From Chloroflexota bacterium (lineage in GTDB: Bacteria; Chloroflexota; Anaerolineae; Caldilineales; Caldilineaceae): 38,222 nucleotides of DNA. Shown here piece by piece: positions 30,877-38,222 of the stretch. Where the stretch lies: the NCBI GenBank assembly GCA_026389895.1, contig JAPLGZ010000172.1, positions 1-38,222 on the forward strand, read 5' to 3'. Position 1 is the stretch's first letter; the number at the start of each line of letters is the position of its first letter. The translations under genes were made by a program, and so were the position numbers. The notes under the pieces were generated by a model, which saw nothing but the letters and a program-made list of their open reading frames with translations, ran no database searches and had not been told where the DNA came from.

Positions 30877-32760
30877 ATGCAGCTTGAACAGATTTTACAC
30901 AACAGTGAAAGCTATACTGCGCCGGACTGGCTGGTAGCCCAGGCGAATTTAGCCGATTTCGACAACGAATATGCGCGTAGTATTGCCGATCCAGAAGGCT
31001 TTTGGGGTGAATGGGCCAAGCGTTACACCTGGTTCCAACCCTGGACCAAGGTGATGGAGTGGGAGTATCCAAACCATCGCTGGTTTGTCGGTGGCCAGAC
31101 GAACATTACAGCCAATGCCCTGGATCGCCATGCGAACGGCCCAAACCGAACTAAACTTGCGTTGATCTGGATCGGTGAGGATGGCAGTGAACGCAAGGTC
31201 ACCTACTATGAATTGCGCAATTTAGTCTCCCGTTTTGCGACCGGCTTGAAAGCCCTGGGGGTGCAGAAAAGTGATACGGTGGTCATCTACATGCCACTGA
31301 CGTTGGAAGGTGTGATCGCCATGTTAGCCTGCGCCCGCATTGGCGCGATCCACTCGGTTGTCTATGCCGGCATGGGCGTCGGCGCCCTACGCGACCGGAT
31401 TATTGATGCTGGCGCCAAAATTGTGATTGCTGGCAACATCGGCTACCGGCGCGGCAAGGTCATTGATCTGCGCAGTATTGTCGAGCAGGCGGTTGATGGC
31501 TTGGCATTGCGGCATCTCATTTGGTACCAACGCGGCGCCAAACAAGCGTTGCGTCCCCAGGAAATTGATTGTGAAGAATTATTAAACGCCCATAAACCAG
31601 AAACTGCCCCCGAACCAGTCGATGCCGAGCATCCGCTTTATATTCTCTACACCTCCGGTTCTACCGGTAAACCCAAAGGCGTGGTGCATGTTCATGGTGG
31701 GTACATGGTGGGCACGGCTTATCATCTTCGCCATTTCTATGATGTCAAAGACAATGATGTCTACTGGGCAACGTCTGATATTGGCTGGGTGGTTGGTCAC
31801 AGCTATATCGTCTATGCGCCTTTAATCGAAGGCATAACGTCGGTCTTTCGGGAAGGCGCGCCCGATTTTCCAGATCCAGGCGTCATCTGGCAACAGGTGG
31901 AGCGTTATGGCGTCAATGTAATGTTCACCGCCCCCACGGCGGTGCGCATGTTTATGAAATTTGGCGCCGATTATCCCCAGAAGTATGACATCTCCTCGTT
32001 GCGTTTGATCGCTGTCGCGGGTGAACCGTTAAACCCAGAAGCAATGCGCTGGGCGCATGAACATCTGGTGGATAGCGGCAGACGCGGCTTTGTGGCTGAT
32101 AATTGGTGGCAGACGGAATTGGGCGGGCCGACGATTGCCACACCGTTGACCATGCCCGCCAAGTTGGGCGCGGCGGGGGTGGCGTTGCCCGGCGTCGAGG
32201 CTGTGATCGTGAATGAAAAAGGTGAAACGGTGCCCAAAGGCCAGGGCGGCTTGCTTGCCTTAAAACGACCTTTCCCCCACATGATGCGCACAATCTGGCA
32301 CGATCACGCCCGCTACGAGCAATATTGGAATGAAATTCCCAACGTCTACACCGCTGGCGATGTTGCCAGTTGGGACGAGAATGGTTATATCTCTGTGCTC
32401 GGCCGCAGCGACGACGTGCTCAATGTGGCCGGACACCGCATTGGCACGGCAGATGTAGAGTCGGCGCTGATCACCCATCCTGCCGTGGCGGAATCCGCAG
32501 TGATCGGCGTACCGGATGCGATCAAAGGTGAGGCGATCAAGGCTTTTGTGGTATTACGCCTGGGCCAGGAGACCGACGATGCAGTGAAACAGAGCATTAT
32601 CGAGCATGTACGCCGCGAGTTGGGGGCAATTGCCACCCCGAGCGCCATTCAATTTGTAGAAAAATTGCCTAAGACGCGCAGTGGCAAGATCGTACGCCGT
32701 CTGCTCAAGGCGCAAGAGTTGGGCAAAGACCCCGGTGACTTGAGTACGTTGGAGGATTAA
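30877..32760 (+). CDS. AMP-forming acyl-CoA synthetase, ACS-like paralogue
   Basis: A 627-residue paralogue of the preceding enzyme. It has NALDRHANG, the P-loop LYILYTSGSTGKPKGVVHV, SDIGWVVGHSYIVYAPL, YTAGDVASWDENGYISVLGRSDDVLNVAGHRIGTADVES and the C-terminal Lys in LPKTRSGKIVRRLLK. The adenylate motif reads DNWWQTELGG, not WWQTETGG, and the N-terminal domain is shorter (CoA-ligase DPEGFWGEWAKRYTW). The Trp limiting acyl size is kept, so acetate or propionate is likely; the Thr-to-Leu change could shift specificity. Start set at ATG 30877 (GAAGGTGA upstream) rather than 30856. It probably complements the first enzyme on a different short acid. Confidence 0.9.
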   Translation: MQLEQILHNSESYTAPDWLVAQANLADFDNEYARSIADPEGFWGEWAKRYTWFQPWTKVMEWEYPNHRWFVGGQTNITANALDRHANGPNRTKLALIWIGEDGSERKVTYYELRNLVSRFATGLKALGVQKSDTVVIYMPLTLEGVIAMLACARIGAIHSVVYAGMGVGALRDRIIDAGAKIVIAGNIGYRRGKVIDLRSIVEQAVDGLALRHLIWYQRGAKQALRPQEIDCEELLNAHKPETAPEPVDAEHPLYILYTSGSTGKPKGVVHVHGGYMVGTAYHLRHFYDVKDNDVYWATSDIGWVVGHSYIVYAPLIEGITSVFREGAPDFPDPGVIWQQVERYGVNVMFTAPTAVRMFMKFGADYPQKYDISSLRLIAVAGEPLNPEAMRWAHEHLVDSGRRGFVADNWWQTELGGPTIATPLTMPAKLGAAGVALPGVEAVIVNEKGETVPKGQGGLLALKRPFPHMMRTIWHDHARYEQYWNEIPNVYTAGDVASWDENGYISVLGRSDDVLNVAGHRIGTADVESALITHPAVAESAVIGVPDAIKGEAIKAFVVLRLGQETDDAVKQSIIEHVRRELGAIATPSAIQFVEKLPKTRSGKIVRRLLKAQELGKDPGDLSTLED

Positions 32761-32830
32761 TTGGGCACTGCTTCTCGCGTGACAAACATATTATGCCCGA
32801 AAATGAGTTCCTTAAATTTTGAATTTTGGT

Positions 32831-32836
32831 TATAAT
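32831..32836 (+). promoter_or_regulatory. TATAAT box implying leaderless mntA mRNA
   Basis: A consensus TATAAT is followed by exactly 6 nt and then ATG (32843). The expected transcription start coincides with the A of the start codon, and no Shine-Dalgarno is possible. No good -35 is visible. Confidence 0.5.
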
Positions 32837-32842
32837 ATCGCT

Positions 32843-33178
32843 ATGACAATCTTAAAATCTGCGCCTGCAACCAAAATCGAATTGCCAATGGGGGCTATCC
32901 GCGCGCTCTGCGAGAAGTATGGCGTGGCAGAGTTGTCGATCTTTGGATCGGTGTTGCGCGATGACTTTGGGCCGGATAGCGACATTGATTTTCTTGTTGT
33001 ATTTAAAAATAATGACTATGGCCCTTGGATGGGCAAGCTCACGGAATTAGAAGAAGAACTTTCTCTTCTATTACAACATAAGGTAGATTTAGTCAGTAAA
33101 GGTGGGGTCGAGCAAAGCCGTAACTGGATTAAGCGCAAGAGCATTCTCCAGTCTGCACAGGTGATCTATGGATCGTGA
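32843..33178 (+). CDS. mntA: MNT-type nucleotidyltransferase antitoxin
   Basis: A 111-residue minimal nucleotidyltransferase. The active-site motif GSVLRDDFGPDSDIDFLVVF (GSx10DxD) supplies the catalytic aspartates, and a third acidic position follows in KVDLV. MntA antitoxins inactivate the partner HEPN RNase by adding AMP to a tyrosine next to its active site. The next gene, overlapping by 11 bp, is that partner. Start set at ATG 32843; an in-frame TTG at 32819 overlaps the TATAAT box. The pair sits inside an acetate/glyoxylate gene block. Confidence 0.93.
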   Translation: MTILKSAPATKIELPMGAIRALCEKYGVAELSIFGSVLRDDFGPDSDIDFLVVFKNNDYGPWMGKLTELEEELSLLLQHKVDLVSKGGVEQSRNWIKRKSILQSAQVIYGS

Positions 33179-33512
33179 TCTGGGGACAATCCTTGATATT
33201 GTCTTGGCGTGTCAAGATGTAGAAACGTTTATTCGGAATTTAGACGAATGGCAGTTCAAGGCCGATCGTTTAGTGCGCTCGGCGACCATCCATCAAATCA
33301 TGATCATTGGTGAAGCAACAAAACGTTTATCGCCTGAGTTTCGGAAAAAACATCAATCAATTCCCTGGAAAACAATGGCTGGAATGCGCGACAATTTGAT
33401 TCATGGTTATAATAAAGTCGATCTTGATCTTGTCTGGTCTGTAGCAACGACGGAAGTTCCAGCACTGCGTGCTCAATTAGAACCACTGGTGCCAGATGAG
33501 AAAGCTAGTTGA
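33168..33512 (+). CDS. hepT: HEPN-domain RNase toxin (DUF86)
   Basis: A 114-residue all-helical HEPN protein. The catalytic RX4HXY motif is seen exactly as RDNLIHGY (about residues 74-81), with the Tyr that MntA modifies. The helix QIMIIGEATKRLSPEFRKKH and the IPWKTMAGMRDNLIHGY block are typical of the family. It acts as an mRNA or tRNA nuclease when not modified. The 11-bp overlap with mntA implies translational coupling. A decayed copy of a second such gene follows directly. Confidence 0.93.
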   Translation: MDRDLGTILDIVLACQDVETFIRNLDEWQFKADRLVRSATIHQIMIIGEATKRLSPEFRKKHQSIPWKTMAGMRDNLIHGYNKVDLDLVWSVATTEVPALRAQLEPLVPDEKAS

Positions 33513-33801
33513 TACAACATCGATCTTGCCACCTTTCTGGATGATCGGGAGCCACGCTGGGCGGTCTATAGTCAAATTATTATTGGCCGAAGCAGTCACA
33601 AAACTTGCACCTGAATTTCAGCAAGCACATGTACATATTCCATAGAAAATATGAACGAGGAAGCAGATGAGCGGGATGCGGCACCGTTTAATTCATGGCT
33701 ATGCCGACATTAGTTGGATACGTATTTGGGAAACGGTAGACCAAGATCTACCTGAATTACTAACTGCCCTCGAAGCTTTACTCCCCGCAGACGATCGTTG
33801 A
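33513..33801 (+). pseudogene. Decayed second hepT (HEPN/DUF86) gene
   Basis: The sequence directly after hepT encodes HEPN pieces with breaks. One frame reads FLDDREPRWAVYSQIIIG; after a frameshift near the ATTATTATTGGCC run it reads EAVTKLAPEFQQAHVHIP. A TAG stands where W is expected (IPWK), then a TGA. After about five extra codons the same frame resumes MSGMRHRLIHGYADISW and continues to a stop at 33801. The RX4HXY motif (RHRLIHGY) survives. No matching nucleotidyltransferase is present. It is best read as the remnant of another MntA-HepT module or a diverged hepT duplicate; it cannot give a whole protein. Confidence 0.8.
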
Positions 33802-33844
33802 TTATTGACAACTCACTTTTCATAAATATTTATAGGAGGGTGCA

Positions 33845-35428
33845 ATGACAGCCAATCTACCCGATGGCGTTCAGATTTTGGGTAAAATAACACCACAAGT
33901 CGATGCCGTGTTGACCACCGAGGCGCTGACCTTTGTCGCCAACCTTCATCGCCAATTCAACCCAACGCGCACAGCCTTGCTTGCCCGCCGCGCCCAACGC
34001 CAGACCGAGATCGATGCGGGTAAACTGCCCGATTTTCTGCCAGAGACCGCGTCGATCCGCACTGACGAGTGGCAAGTTGCGCCAGCACCCGCCGATCTGA
34101 ATGACCGCCGCGTTGAGATCACTGGCCCCACCGAACGCAAGATGATGATCAACGCGCTCAACTCTGGCGCCAAGGTCTTTATGGCCGATTTTGAAGATTC
34201 GCTCGCGCCCACCTGGGAAAATGTAATTGCGGGCCAGATCAATTGCAGCGACGCCATCCGGCGCACGATCGAATTTCATAACCCCGATGGCCGTGTCTAT
34301 AAGCTTAACGAGCAAATTGCGACGTTGCTAATTCGACCTCGTGGTTGGCATCTGGTTGAAAAGCATGTGACTGTCGATGGCGAATCTATTTCAGCAAGCT
34401 TATTCGATTTCGGCCTCTATGTCTTTCGCAATGCCCAAGAATTATTGGCCAATGGCAGCGGTCCCTATTTCTATCTACCAAAGATGGAAAGTCATCTGGA
34501 AGCGCGGCTCTGGAACGATGTTTTTAACGCCGCGCAAGATGGGATTGGCGTTCCACGTGGCTCCATTCGTGCCACTGTGCTGATCGAAACGATCCTGGCT
34601 TCGTTTGAGATGGAAGAGATCCTCTATGAGCTGCGCGACCACGCCGCTGGTCTCAACGCTGGTCGTTGGGATTATATCTTTAGCACGATCAAAAAGCTGC
34701 GCAATCGCGCCGACATGATCGTGCCCGACCGCAGCCAAGTGACAATGACAGTGCCTTTTATGCGCGCCTATACCGAATTGCTGGTGCGCACCTGTCACAA
34801 GCACGGCGCCCACGCGATTGGCGGCATGGCGGCCTTCATCCCCAACCGGCGCGACCCGATCGTCACAGAAAATGCCCTGGCGAAGGTGCGTGAAGACAAG
34901 ACGCGCGAATCCAACGACGGTTGTGATGGCACGTGGGTGGCGCATCCTGATCTCGTGCCTGTGGCGATGGAATGTTTTGACAAAGTGTTGGGCGAGCGCC
35001 CTAATCAGAAAGAACGGCTACGCGAAGATGTCCACGTTCAGGGCACCGATCTGATCAACGTCAAAGCGACGGGTGGCTCGATCACAGAAACGGGCTTGCG
35101 CCTCAATATTAGTGTGGGATTGCAGTATATCAACGCCTGGCTCAATGGCAACGGGGCCGCGGCGATCAACAATTTGATGGAAGACGCCGCCACCGCCGAA
35201 ATTTCGCGTTCACAGATCTGGCAGTGGATTCGTCACGCCGCCAAGTTAGACGATGGCCGACCGGTGACGCGCGAACTATACAAGCAGATTCGCGACGAAG
35301 AATTGACCAAGTTGGGCGGTTCCAGTGTGGAGCGCTACGAAGAATCAGCTGAATTGATGGATGGATTGATCCTCAATGATGAATTTATTGAATTTTTGAC
35401 GTTTCCGGCGTATGAGTTGTTAGACTAA
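33845..35428 (+). CDS. aceB: Malate synthase A
   Basis: A 527-residue glyoxylate-cycle enzyme condensing glyoxylate and acetyl-CoA to malate. Features: N-terminal clasp, [31 protein letters not shown] (Mg-binding and barrel motifs), [22 protein letters not shown], signature [21 protein letters not shown] and [25 protein letters not shown], and the catalytic Asp in [17 protein letters not shown]. Length fits the A isoform. ATG 33845 has a strong AGGAGGGTGCA. TTGACA at 33805-33810 could be a -35, with an AT-rich, non-consensus -10. The nearby acyl-CoA synthetases would supply acetyl-CoA; isocitrate lyase is not in the window. Confidence 0.97.
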   Translation: MTANLPDGVQILGKITPQVDAVLTTEALTFVANLHRQFNPTRTALLARRAQRQTEIDAGKLPDFLPETASIRTDEWQVAPAPADLNDRRVEITGPTERKMMINALNSGAKVFMADFEDSLAPTWENVIAGQINCSDAIRRTIEFHNPDGRVYKLNEQIATLLIRPRGWHLVEKHVTVDGESISASLFDFGLYVFRNAQELLANGSGPYFYLPKMESHLEARLWNDVFNAAQDGIGVPRGSIRATVLIETILASFEMEEILYELRDHAAGLNAGRWDYIFSTIKKLRNRADMIVPDRSQVTMTVPFMRAYTELLVRTCHKHGAHAIGGMAAFIPNRRDPIVTENALAKVREDKTRESNDGCDGTWVAHPDLVPVAMECFDKVLGERPNQKERLREDVHVQGTDLINVKATGGSITETGLRLNISVGLQYINAWLNGNGAAAINNLMEDAATAEISRSQIWQWIRHAAKLDDGRPVTRELYKQIRDEELTKLGGSSVERYEESAELMDGLILNDEFIEFLTFPAYELLD

Positions 35429-35470
35429 TAGAAGTGTCTGCCGTTGTTCACTAGGCGTGAAAGGCAAAAT

Positions 35471-36052
35471 ATGATGCTAATTCAAGAAGCTAAAATCCCA
35501 GAACATCTCGTAACAGCAGACGAGTTCGAGAACTTTGTTGATTTACCAGAAAATAGCGAGCGCCTGCTCGAACTCATCAATGGAGCGATTGTCGAAAAGA
35601 TGCCAACGCAAGAGCATGGTTTCATTGCAGGCAACATTATCACGGCCATCAATATTTTCGCAAAACCAAAACGTTTAGGCAGAGCAGCGGTAGAAGCACG
35701 TCATCGAGTTCCTGAAGATTCTATCAATGCAAGGATGCCAGATGTATCGTTTACTAGTGCGCAGCAACCTATGGTTACACGCGGCAGTGTCATGTACATG
35801 CCCGATCTTGCGGTAGAAATTCAATCGCCCGGTGATACAGTAAAAATGATGCGAGAGAAAGCAACCTACTACCTCGCTAATGGAGCACGGCTGGTCTGGC
35901 TGATTTATCCACGGAAACATTTCATCGAAGCCTATAGTCTAGATGCCGATGTTGAAATTCTGCTCGAAGGCGATACACTTACAGGCGGTAATGTGTTGCC
36001 CGGTTTTGCGCTACCAGTTTCAGAAGTGTTTGCCGATCCACTCAGTGAATAA
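35471..36052 (+). CDS. Uma2-family (DUF820) nuclease-fold protein
   Basis: A 193-residue protein of the Uma2/DUF820 family, a PD-(D/E)XK-like fold abundant in cyanobacteria and Chloroflexota. Visible blocks: VTADEFENFVDLPENSERLLELINGAIVEKM, the Asp in RMPDVSFTS, the acidic-Gln pair in PDLAVEIQSPGDT and the helix MREKATYYLANGARLVWLIYP. Catalytic activity is not established for most members. ATG 35471 (or 35474) is preferred over an in-frame TTG at 35444, with AAAGG upstream. It lies 42 nt after aceB in the same direction and ends at a very strong terminator. Confidence 0.9.
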   Translation: MMLIQEAKIPEHLVTADEFENFVDLPENSERLLELINGAIVEKMPTQEHGFIAGNIITAINIFAKPKRLGRAAVEARHRVPEDSINARMPDVSFTSAQQPMVTRGSVMYMPDLAVEIQSPGDTVKMMREKATYYLANGARLVWLIYPRKHFIEAYSLDADVEILLEGDTLTGGNVLPGFALPVSEVFADPLSE

Positions 36053-36060
36053 TTTTTACT

Positions 36061-36116
36061 AAGTAAAAAGAGGAGCGGCACTTCCGTAACCAGAAGTGCC
36101 GCTCCTCTTTTTACTT
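36061..36116. terminator. Perfect 24-bp-stem terminator
   Basis: Positions 36061-36084 pair without mismatch with 36093-36116 around an 8-nt loop. The stem has a G/C-rich core flanked by A-run (left) and T-run (right), followed by more T. It is symmetrical, so it could work in both directions, and marks the end of the aceB-Uma2 unit. Confidence 0.92.
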
Positions 36117-36219
36117 TTTCCATTGCTCCACAAACTAGCTTGCAGAACGTAGTCACCCTGGGTGCAAGCTTGTGATGTTTGACAAGGAATGATAGTTTGG
36201 TTTATGCTCGCGTAAAAGG

Positions 36220-36250
36220 GCCCTCCCTAAACCTTCCGATAGGGGAGGGC
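36220..36250. repeat. Short G/C hairpin related to the 18-kb palindrome
   Basis: GCCCTCCC (36220-36227) pairs with GGGGAGGGC (36242-36250) with one bulged base, followed by GGGTGAG. Composition and flank resemble the CCCTCACCCC palindrome at 17932-18064, suggesting a truncated family member. It lies 50 nt upstream of the next gene. Confidence 0.45.
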
Positions 36251-36299
36251 GGGTGAGCGGTCCAATAATCTACCCACTTTCTATGTAAGGATTGAAGAA

Positions 36300-37142
36300 A
36301 TGAAGCTTAGTTGTCTCCCTGTCTCGCTCTACCCTGATCTCACGGCGGGCACGCGTACGCTCGTAGATTGGTTTAACTTTGCCGGTGAATTGGGATTAGA
36401 TGGCGCCGATGTCAGTGTTGTCCATTTACAAAGTAAACAATCCGCTTATCTACAGACGCTCCGGCGCCAAGCGACAGACGCCGGCGTGGAAATTGCCATG
36501 TTGGTCACCTACGCCGATTTTACCCATCCCGATGCGGCCGAGCGTACTCGGCAGGTGGAAGAAATTCGCGCCTATTGTGACGTGGCGGCGGAATTAGGCG
36601 CGTCGTTTATGCGGGTGACGGCCGGCCAAGCGCATCCTGGCGTCGAGCGTGCGGACGGAATTGAGTGGGCCGTGGCTGGCTTAACGGCCTGTCTGGATAA
36701 GGCCGCGGCAACGGGGGTGACACTCTGTTACGAAAATCATACCAAAGGCTATGCATGGACCTATAATGATTTTTCGCAGCCAGCGGATCGATTTTTGGAA
36801 ATTGTCGCGCGGACGAGGGGCACTAGCCTCCGGTTGTTGTATGACACCGCCAACACGCTGGCTGCCGGCGACGATCCGCTGGCCGTATTAGCGCAGGTAA
36901 AAGACCGCGTCGCCGTTGTTCATGTGAATGATATTCAGCAGGCGGGGCGTTTCCAACCAGTATTGCTCGGCGCCGGTGTGGCGCCTGTGCAGGAGATCTT
37001 TGCGCAATTGATCCAGAATGGGTTTGACAATTGGGTCAGTGTCGAGGAGGCCAGTAAGACCGGCGAAGATGGTTTCCGCCGAGCCATTCCATTAGCCGAA
37101 CAATTATGGGTGCGAGCGGGCGGCGCACCGCGTTCAAAATAA
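36300..37142 (+). CDS. TIM-barrel sugar phosphate isomerase/AP endonuclease-2 family protein
   Basis: A 280-residue xylose-isomerase-like TIM barrel. Metal-site residues common to the family are present: Glu in CYENH (about residue 143), Asp in LLYDTANTLAAGDDP, His in VVHVNDIQ and Glu in WVSVEEASKTGEDGF. Such enzymes are sugar or hydroxypyruvate isomerases or epimerases; the DNA-repair reading (endonuclease IV) is less likely because the endonuclease IV signatures are missing. Substrate not deducible. Start ATG 36300 with AAGGATTG upstream. No sugar-catabolic neighbours help define the role. Confidence 0.85.
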   Translation: MKLSCLPVSLYPDLTAGTRTLVDWFNFAGELGLDGADVSVVHLQSKQSAYLQTLRRQATDAGVEIAMLVTYADFTHPDAAERTRQVEEIRAYCDVAAELGASFMRVTAGQAHPGVERADGIEWAVAGLTACLDKAAATGVTLCYENHTKGYAWTYNDFSQPADRFLEIVARTRGTSLRLLYDTANTLAAGDDPLAVLAQVKDRVAVVHVNDIQQAGRFQPVLLGAGVAPVQEIFAQLIQNGFDNWVSVEEASKTGEDGFRRAIPLAEQLWVRAGGAPRSK

Positions 37143-37181
37143 AGTAGAATTTACGCAGCCAGCGTCAAAGCGGATTATCCA

Positions 37182-37224
37182 GAGACTTCGGCGTGCTCAG
37201 TCACGTTGCAGACGTCGAAGTCTC
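37182..37224. terminator. Convergent terminator hairpin
   Basis: GAGACTTCG (37182-37190) pairs with CGAAGTCTC (37216-37224), extendable by four inner pairs including one G-U. It lies between the convergent isomerase and lipoprotein genes. T-runs are short on both sides, so strength is uncertain. Confidence 0.5.
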
Positions 37225-37232
37225 CCTGTAAC

Positions 37233-37685
37233 TTATTGACCAGCCGTTTTCACCGTCATACCCTGCTCGTTTACCGTAGCATTGATATCTTGCTGCACTT
37301 TCGTGCCATCTGCTCTTTGAATCGAAACGGTGAGCACCCAATCCCCAAGCATGGTAAAACTAAAGGGCACTTGATATTTGCCATCCTTCGCCCCATCCGC
37401 CTCATCGCGCACACCGTTCGCCGTCACAGGGGCCATACCAGCGTGTTGCATGTTGCCTTCAATGCTGACCACCGCATCGTTGACCGGCTGGCCACTAGCG
37501 TCGGTCAGCTGAACAATTATTGCTTGGCCAGGCGCAGGCATAAGCGTCACGTTGAGATTACTCGTGTTGCTGATCGATTTTTCTCGCCCACAGGCGGCCA
37601 ACATCGTGCATGCCAGCAGAACGAAGCCCATCAGAATCAGTTGTTTCACGCCCCATGCTTGACTTATCTTCAATCTAGCCGTCAT
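37233..37685 (-). CDS. YtkA/FixH-like lipoprotein
   Basis: 150 residues. A basic N-terminus (MTARLKISQAWGVKQ) precedes a hydrophobic stretch and the lipobox TMLAAC, so it is an exported lipoprotein. The mature part is a small beta-sandwich of the YtkA/FixH type: LTDASGQPVNDAVVSIEGNMQHAGM, then GKYQVPFSFTMLGDWVLTVSI. The Met/His in NMQHAGM could bind copper, and such proteins often accompany cytochrome oxidase assembly or metal handling. Start chosen at ATG 37685; a GTG six codons upstream (37703) is possible. It follows a membrane-protein gene on the same strand with about 58 nt between. Confidence 0.8.
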   Translation of the reverse strand: MTARLKISQAWGVKQLILMGFVLLACTMLAACGREKSISNTSNLNVTLMPAPGQAIIVQLTDASGQPVNDAVVSIEGNMQHAGMAPVTANGVRDEADGAKDGKYQVPFSFTMLGDWVLTVSIQRADGTKVQQDINATVNEQGMTVKTAGQ

Positions 37686-37743
37686 TCTCACAAAATACTC
37701 CACTCAACAAACTTGCCATTATGCTTGATTATGCATCATTGTG

Positions 37744-38222
37744 TCACCCGCCCAGCGCGCTGCCACGCATCTCCATAGGCAAAAGGAAGATTGCGCCACT
37801 GGTAAAAATTATCAAAAAGACCAGAATCAGCCAAGGTAGCGCCTCGAGCAGCACTTTGCCGCGATCACGGTGCGTTTTACGTGCACTATTGAGGGTCAAG
37901 GCCAGGGCCATCAGCAGACCGACGTAGATGATAGTGGTTTGGGTAATTTGAATCGCGTCGACGGTTGGCACAAAGTGTCGCGCCAACTCCCAATTCGGCT
38001 CGCCCAACAGCGCCCAGCCTAGCGTTTTGGCAAAAAAGGTCTGAAACGCTGGGATAATGGTCATAAAGCCAGTGAGCAAATGAAAGAGATAGTGGGCAGA
38101 CCAGATCGCAAAGCCAAGCGGCACAAAGCCATAGGCATAGCGCATGACCAGGCGGTTGAGCGAGAGCGGGCTGGCCACCAGAGTTTTACTCAACCAGGCC
38201 GCGCTATAGGTCAACGCCAATG
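37744..38222 (-). CDS. C-terminal part of a polytopic membrane protein, 5' end outside window
   Basis: The frame is open to the right edge; the TTG at 38220 is not a believable start, so only the last 158 or so residues are seen. They contain several hydrophobic helices: YGFVPLGFAIWSAHYLFHLL, a TIIYVGLLMALALTL segment and ALPWLILVFLIIFTSGAIFL, with a short MRGSALGG tail. The His-containing FGFAIWSAHYLFH-type helix recalls NosR/FesM-like membrane electron-transfer proteins, but no Fe-S motif lies in the visible part. The downstream YtkA/FixH-like lipoprotein would suit that setting. Family assignment is tentative. Confidence 0.6.
   Translation of the reverse strand, partial: LALTYSAAWLSKTLVASPLSLNRLVMRYAYGFVPLGFAIWSAHYLFHLLTGFMTIIPAFQTFFAKTLGWALLGEPNWELARHFVPTVDAIQITQTTIIYVGLLMALALTLNSARKTHRDRGKVLLEALPWLILVFLIIFTSGAIFLLPMEMRGSALGG

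Noticed and set aside
37206-37778. 190-codon plus-strand open frame
   Set aside because: Antisense to the lipoprotein and membrane-protein genes, which show a lipobox and transmembrane helices; the antisense product is His/Arg-rich without domains.

Overview
The window looks like a chromosomal segment of a Chloroflexota bacterium, most likely an Anaerolineae/Caldilineae-type lineage. That placement is an inference from gene repertoire, mid-range G+C and style of intergenic repeats, not from a marker gene. Most of it is ordinary housekeeping and central metabolism. No phage, IS element, rRNA or CRISPR array was seen.

Layout. 1-1852: the 5' part of an SH3b lipoprotein gene running off the left edge, then about 1 kb of AT-rich non-coding DNA holding one tRNA-Leu(CAA). 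1853-8430: an ECF sigma factor and a membrane-anchored putative anti-sigma factor; mutM (fpg), which shares a bidirectional terminator with three minus-strand small genes (YtxH-like, MerR-like coiled coil, DUF1232); and a divergent Helicase_C_3-type protein. 8431-13465: peptide/solute ABC uptake genes (substrate-binding protein, two permeases, no ATPase nearby), a DUF402 protein and a GNAT acetyltransferase. 13551-21251: superoxide dismutase, a calcineurin-like phosphoesterase, transketolase, a DUF6391-like membrane protein, DNA polymerase III delta (holA) and recF. 21262-26307: a VapBC toxin-antitoxin pair, a broken hypothetical gene, and a 1082-residue protein joining an SF1 helicase core to an apparently RelE/ParE-like N-terminus and a helical-repeat C-terminus. 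27045-36052: a carboxylate-handling block (MHS-family MFS transporter, two AMP-forming acyl-CoA synthetases, malate synthase) interrupted by a MntA-HepT toxin-antitoxin module with a decayed second hepT, and followed by a Uma2 nuclease-fold gene. 36300-38222: a TIM-barrel isomerase/AP-endonuclease-2-family protein, a YtkA/FixH-like lipoprotein and the C-terminal end of a polytopic membrane protein running off the right edge.

How the genes work together. Transporter, two acetyl/propionyl-CoA synthetases and malate synthase suggest uptake and activation of short carboxylates and their assimilation through the glyoxylate route; isocitrate lyase is not in the window. holA and recF are a replication/repair pair. 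Accessory content (VapBC, MntA-HepT, helicase fusion, Uma2) sits between the housekeeping blocks.

The most unusual signal is non-coding. Several gene junctions carry long hairpins built from 7- or 8-bp imperfect tandem units. Two unlinked copies of one hairpin element (about 14.36-14.46 kb and 22.93-23.05 kb) differ in sequence while keeping base pairing. Larger palindromic REP/MITE-like elements lie near 18.0 and 18.7 kb.
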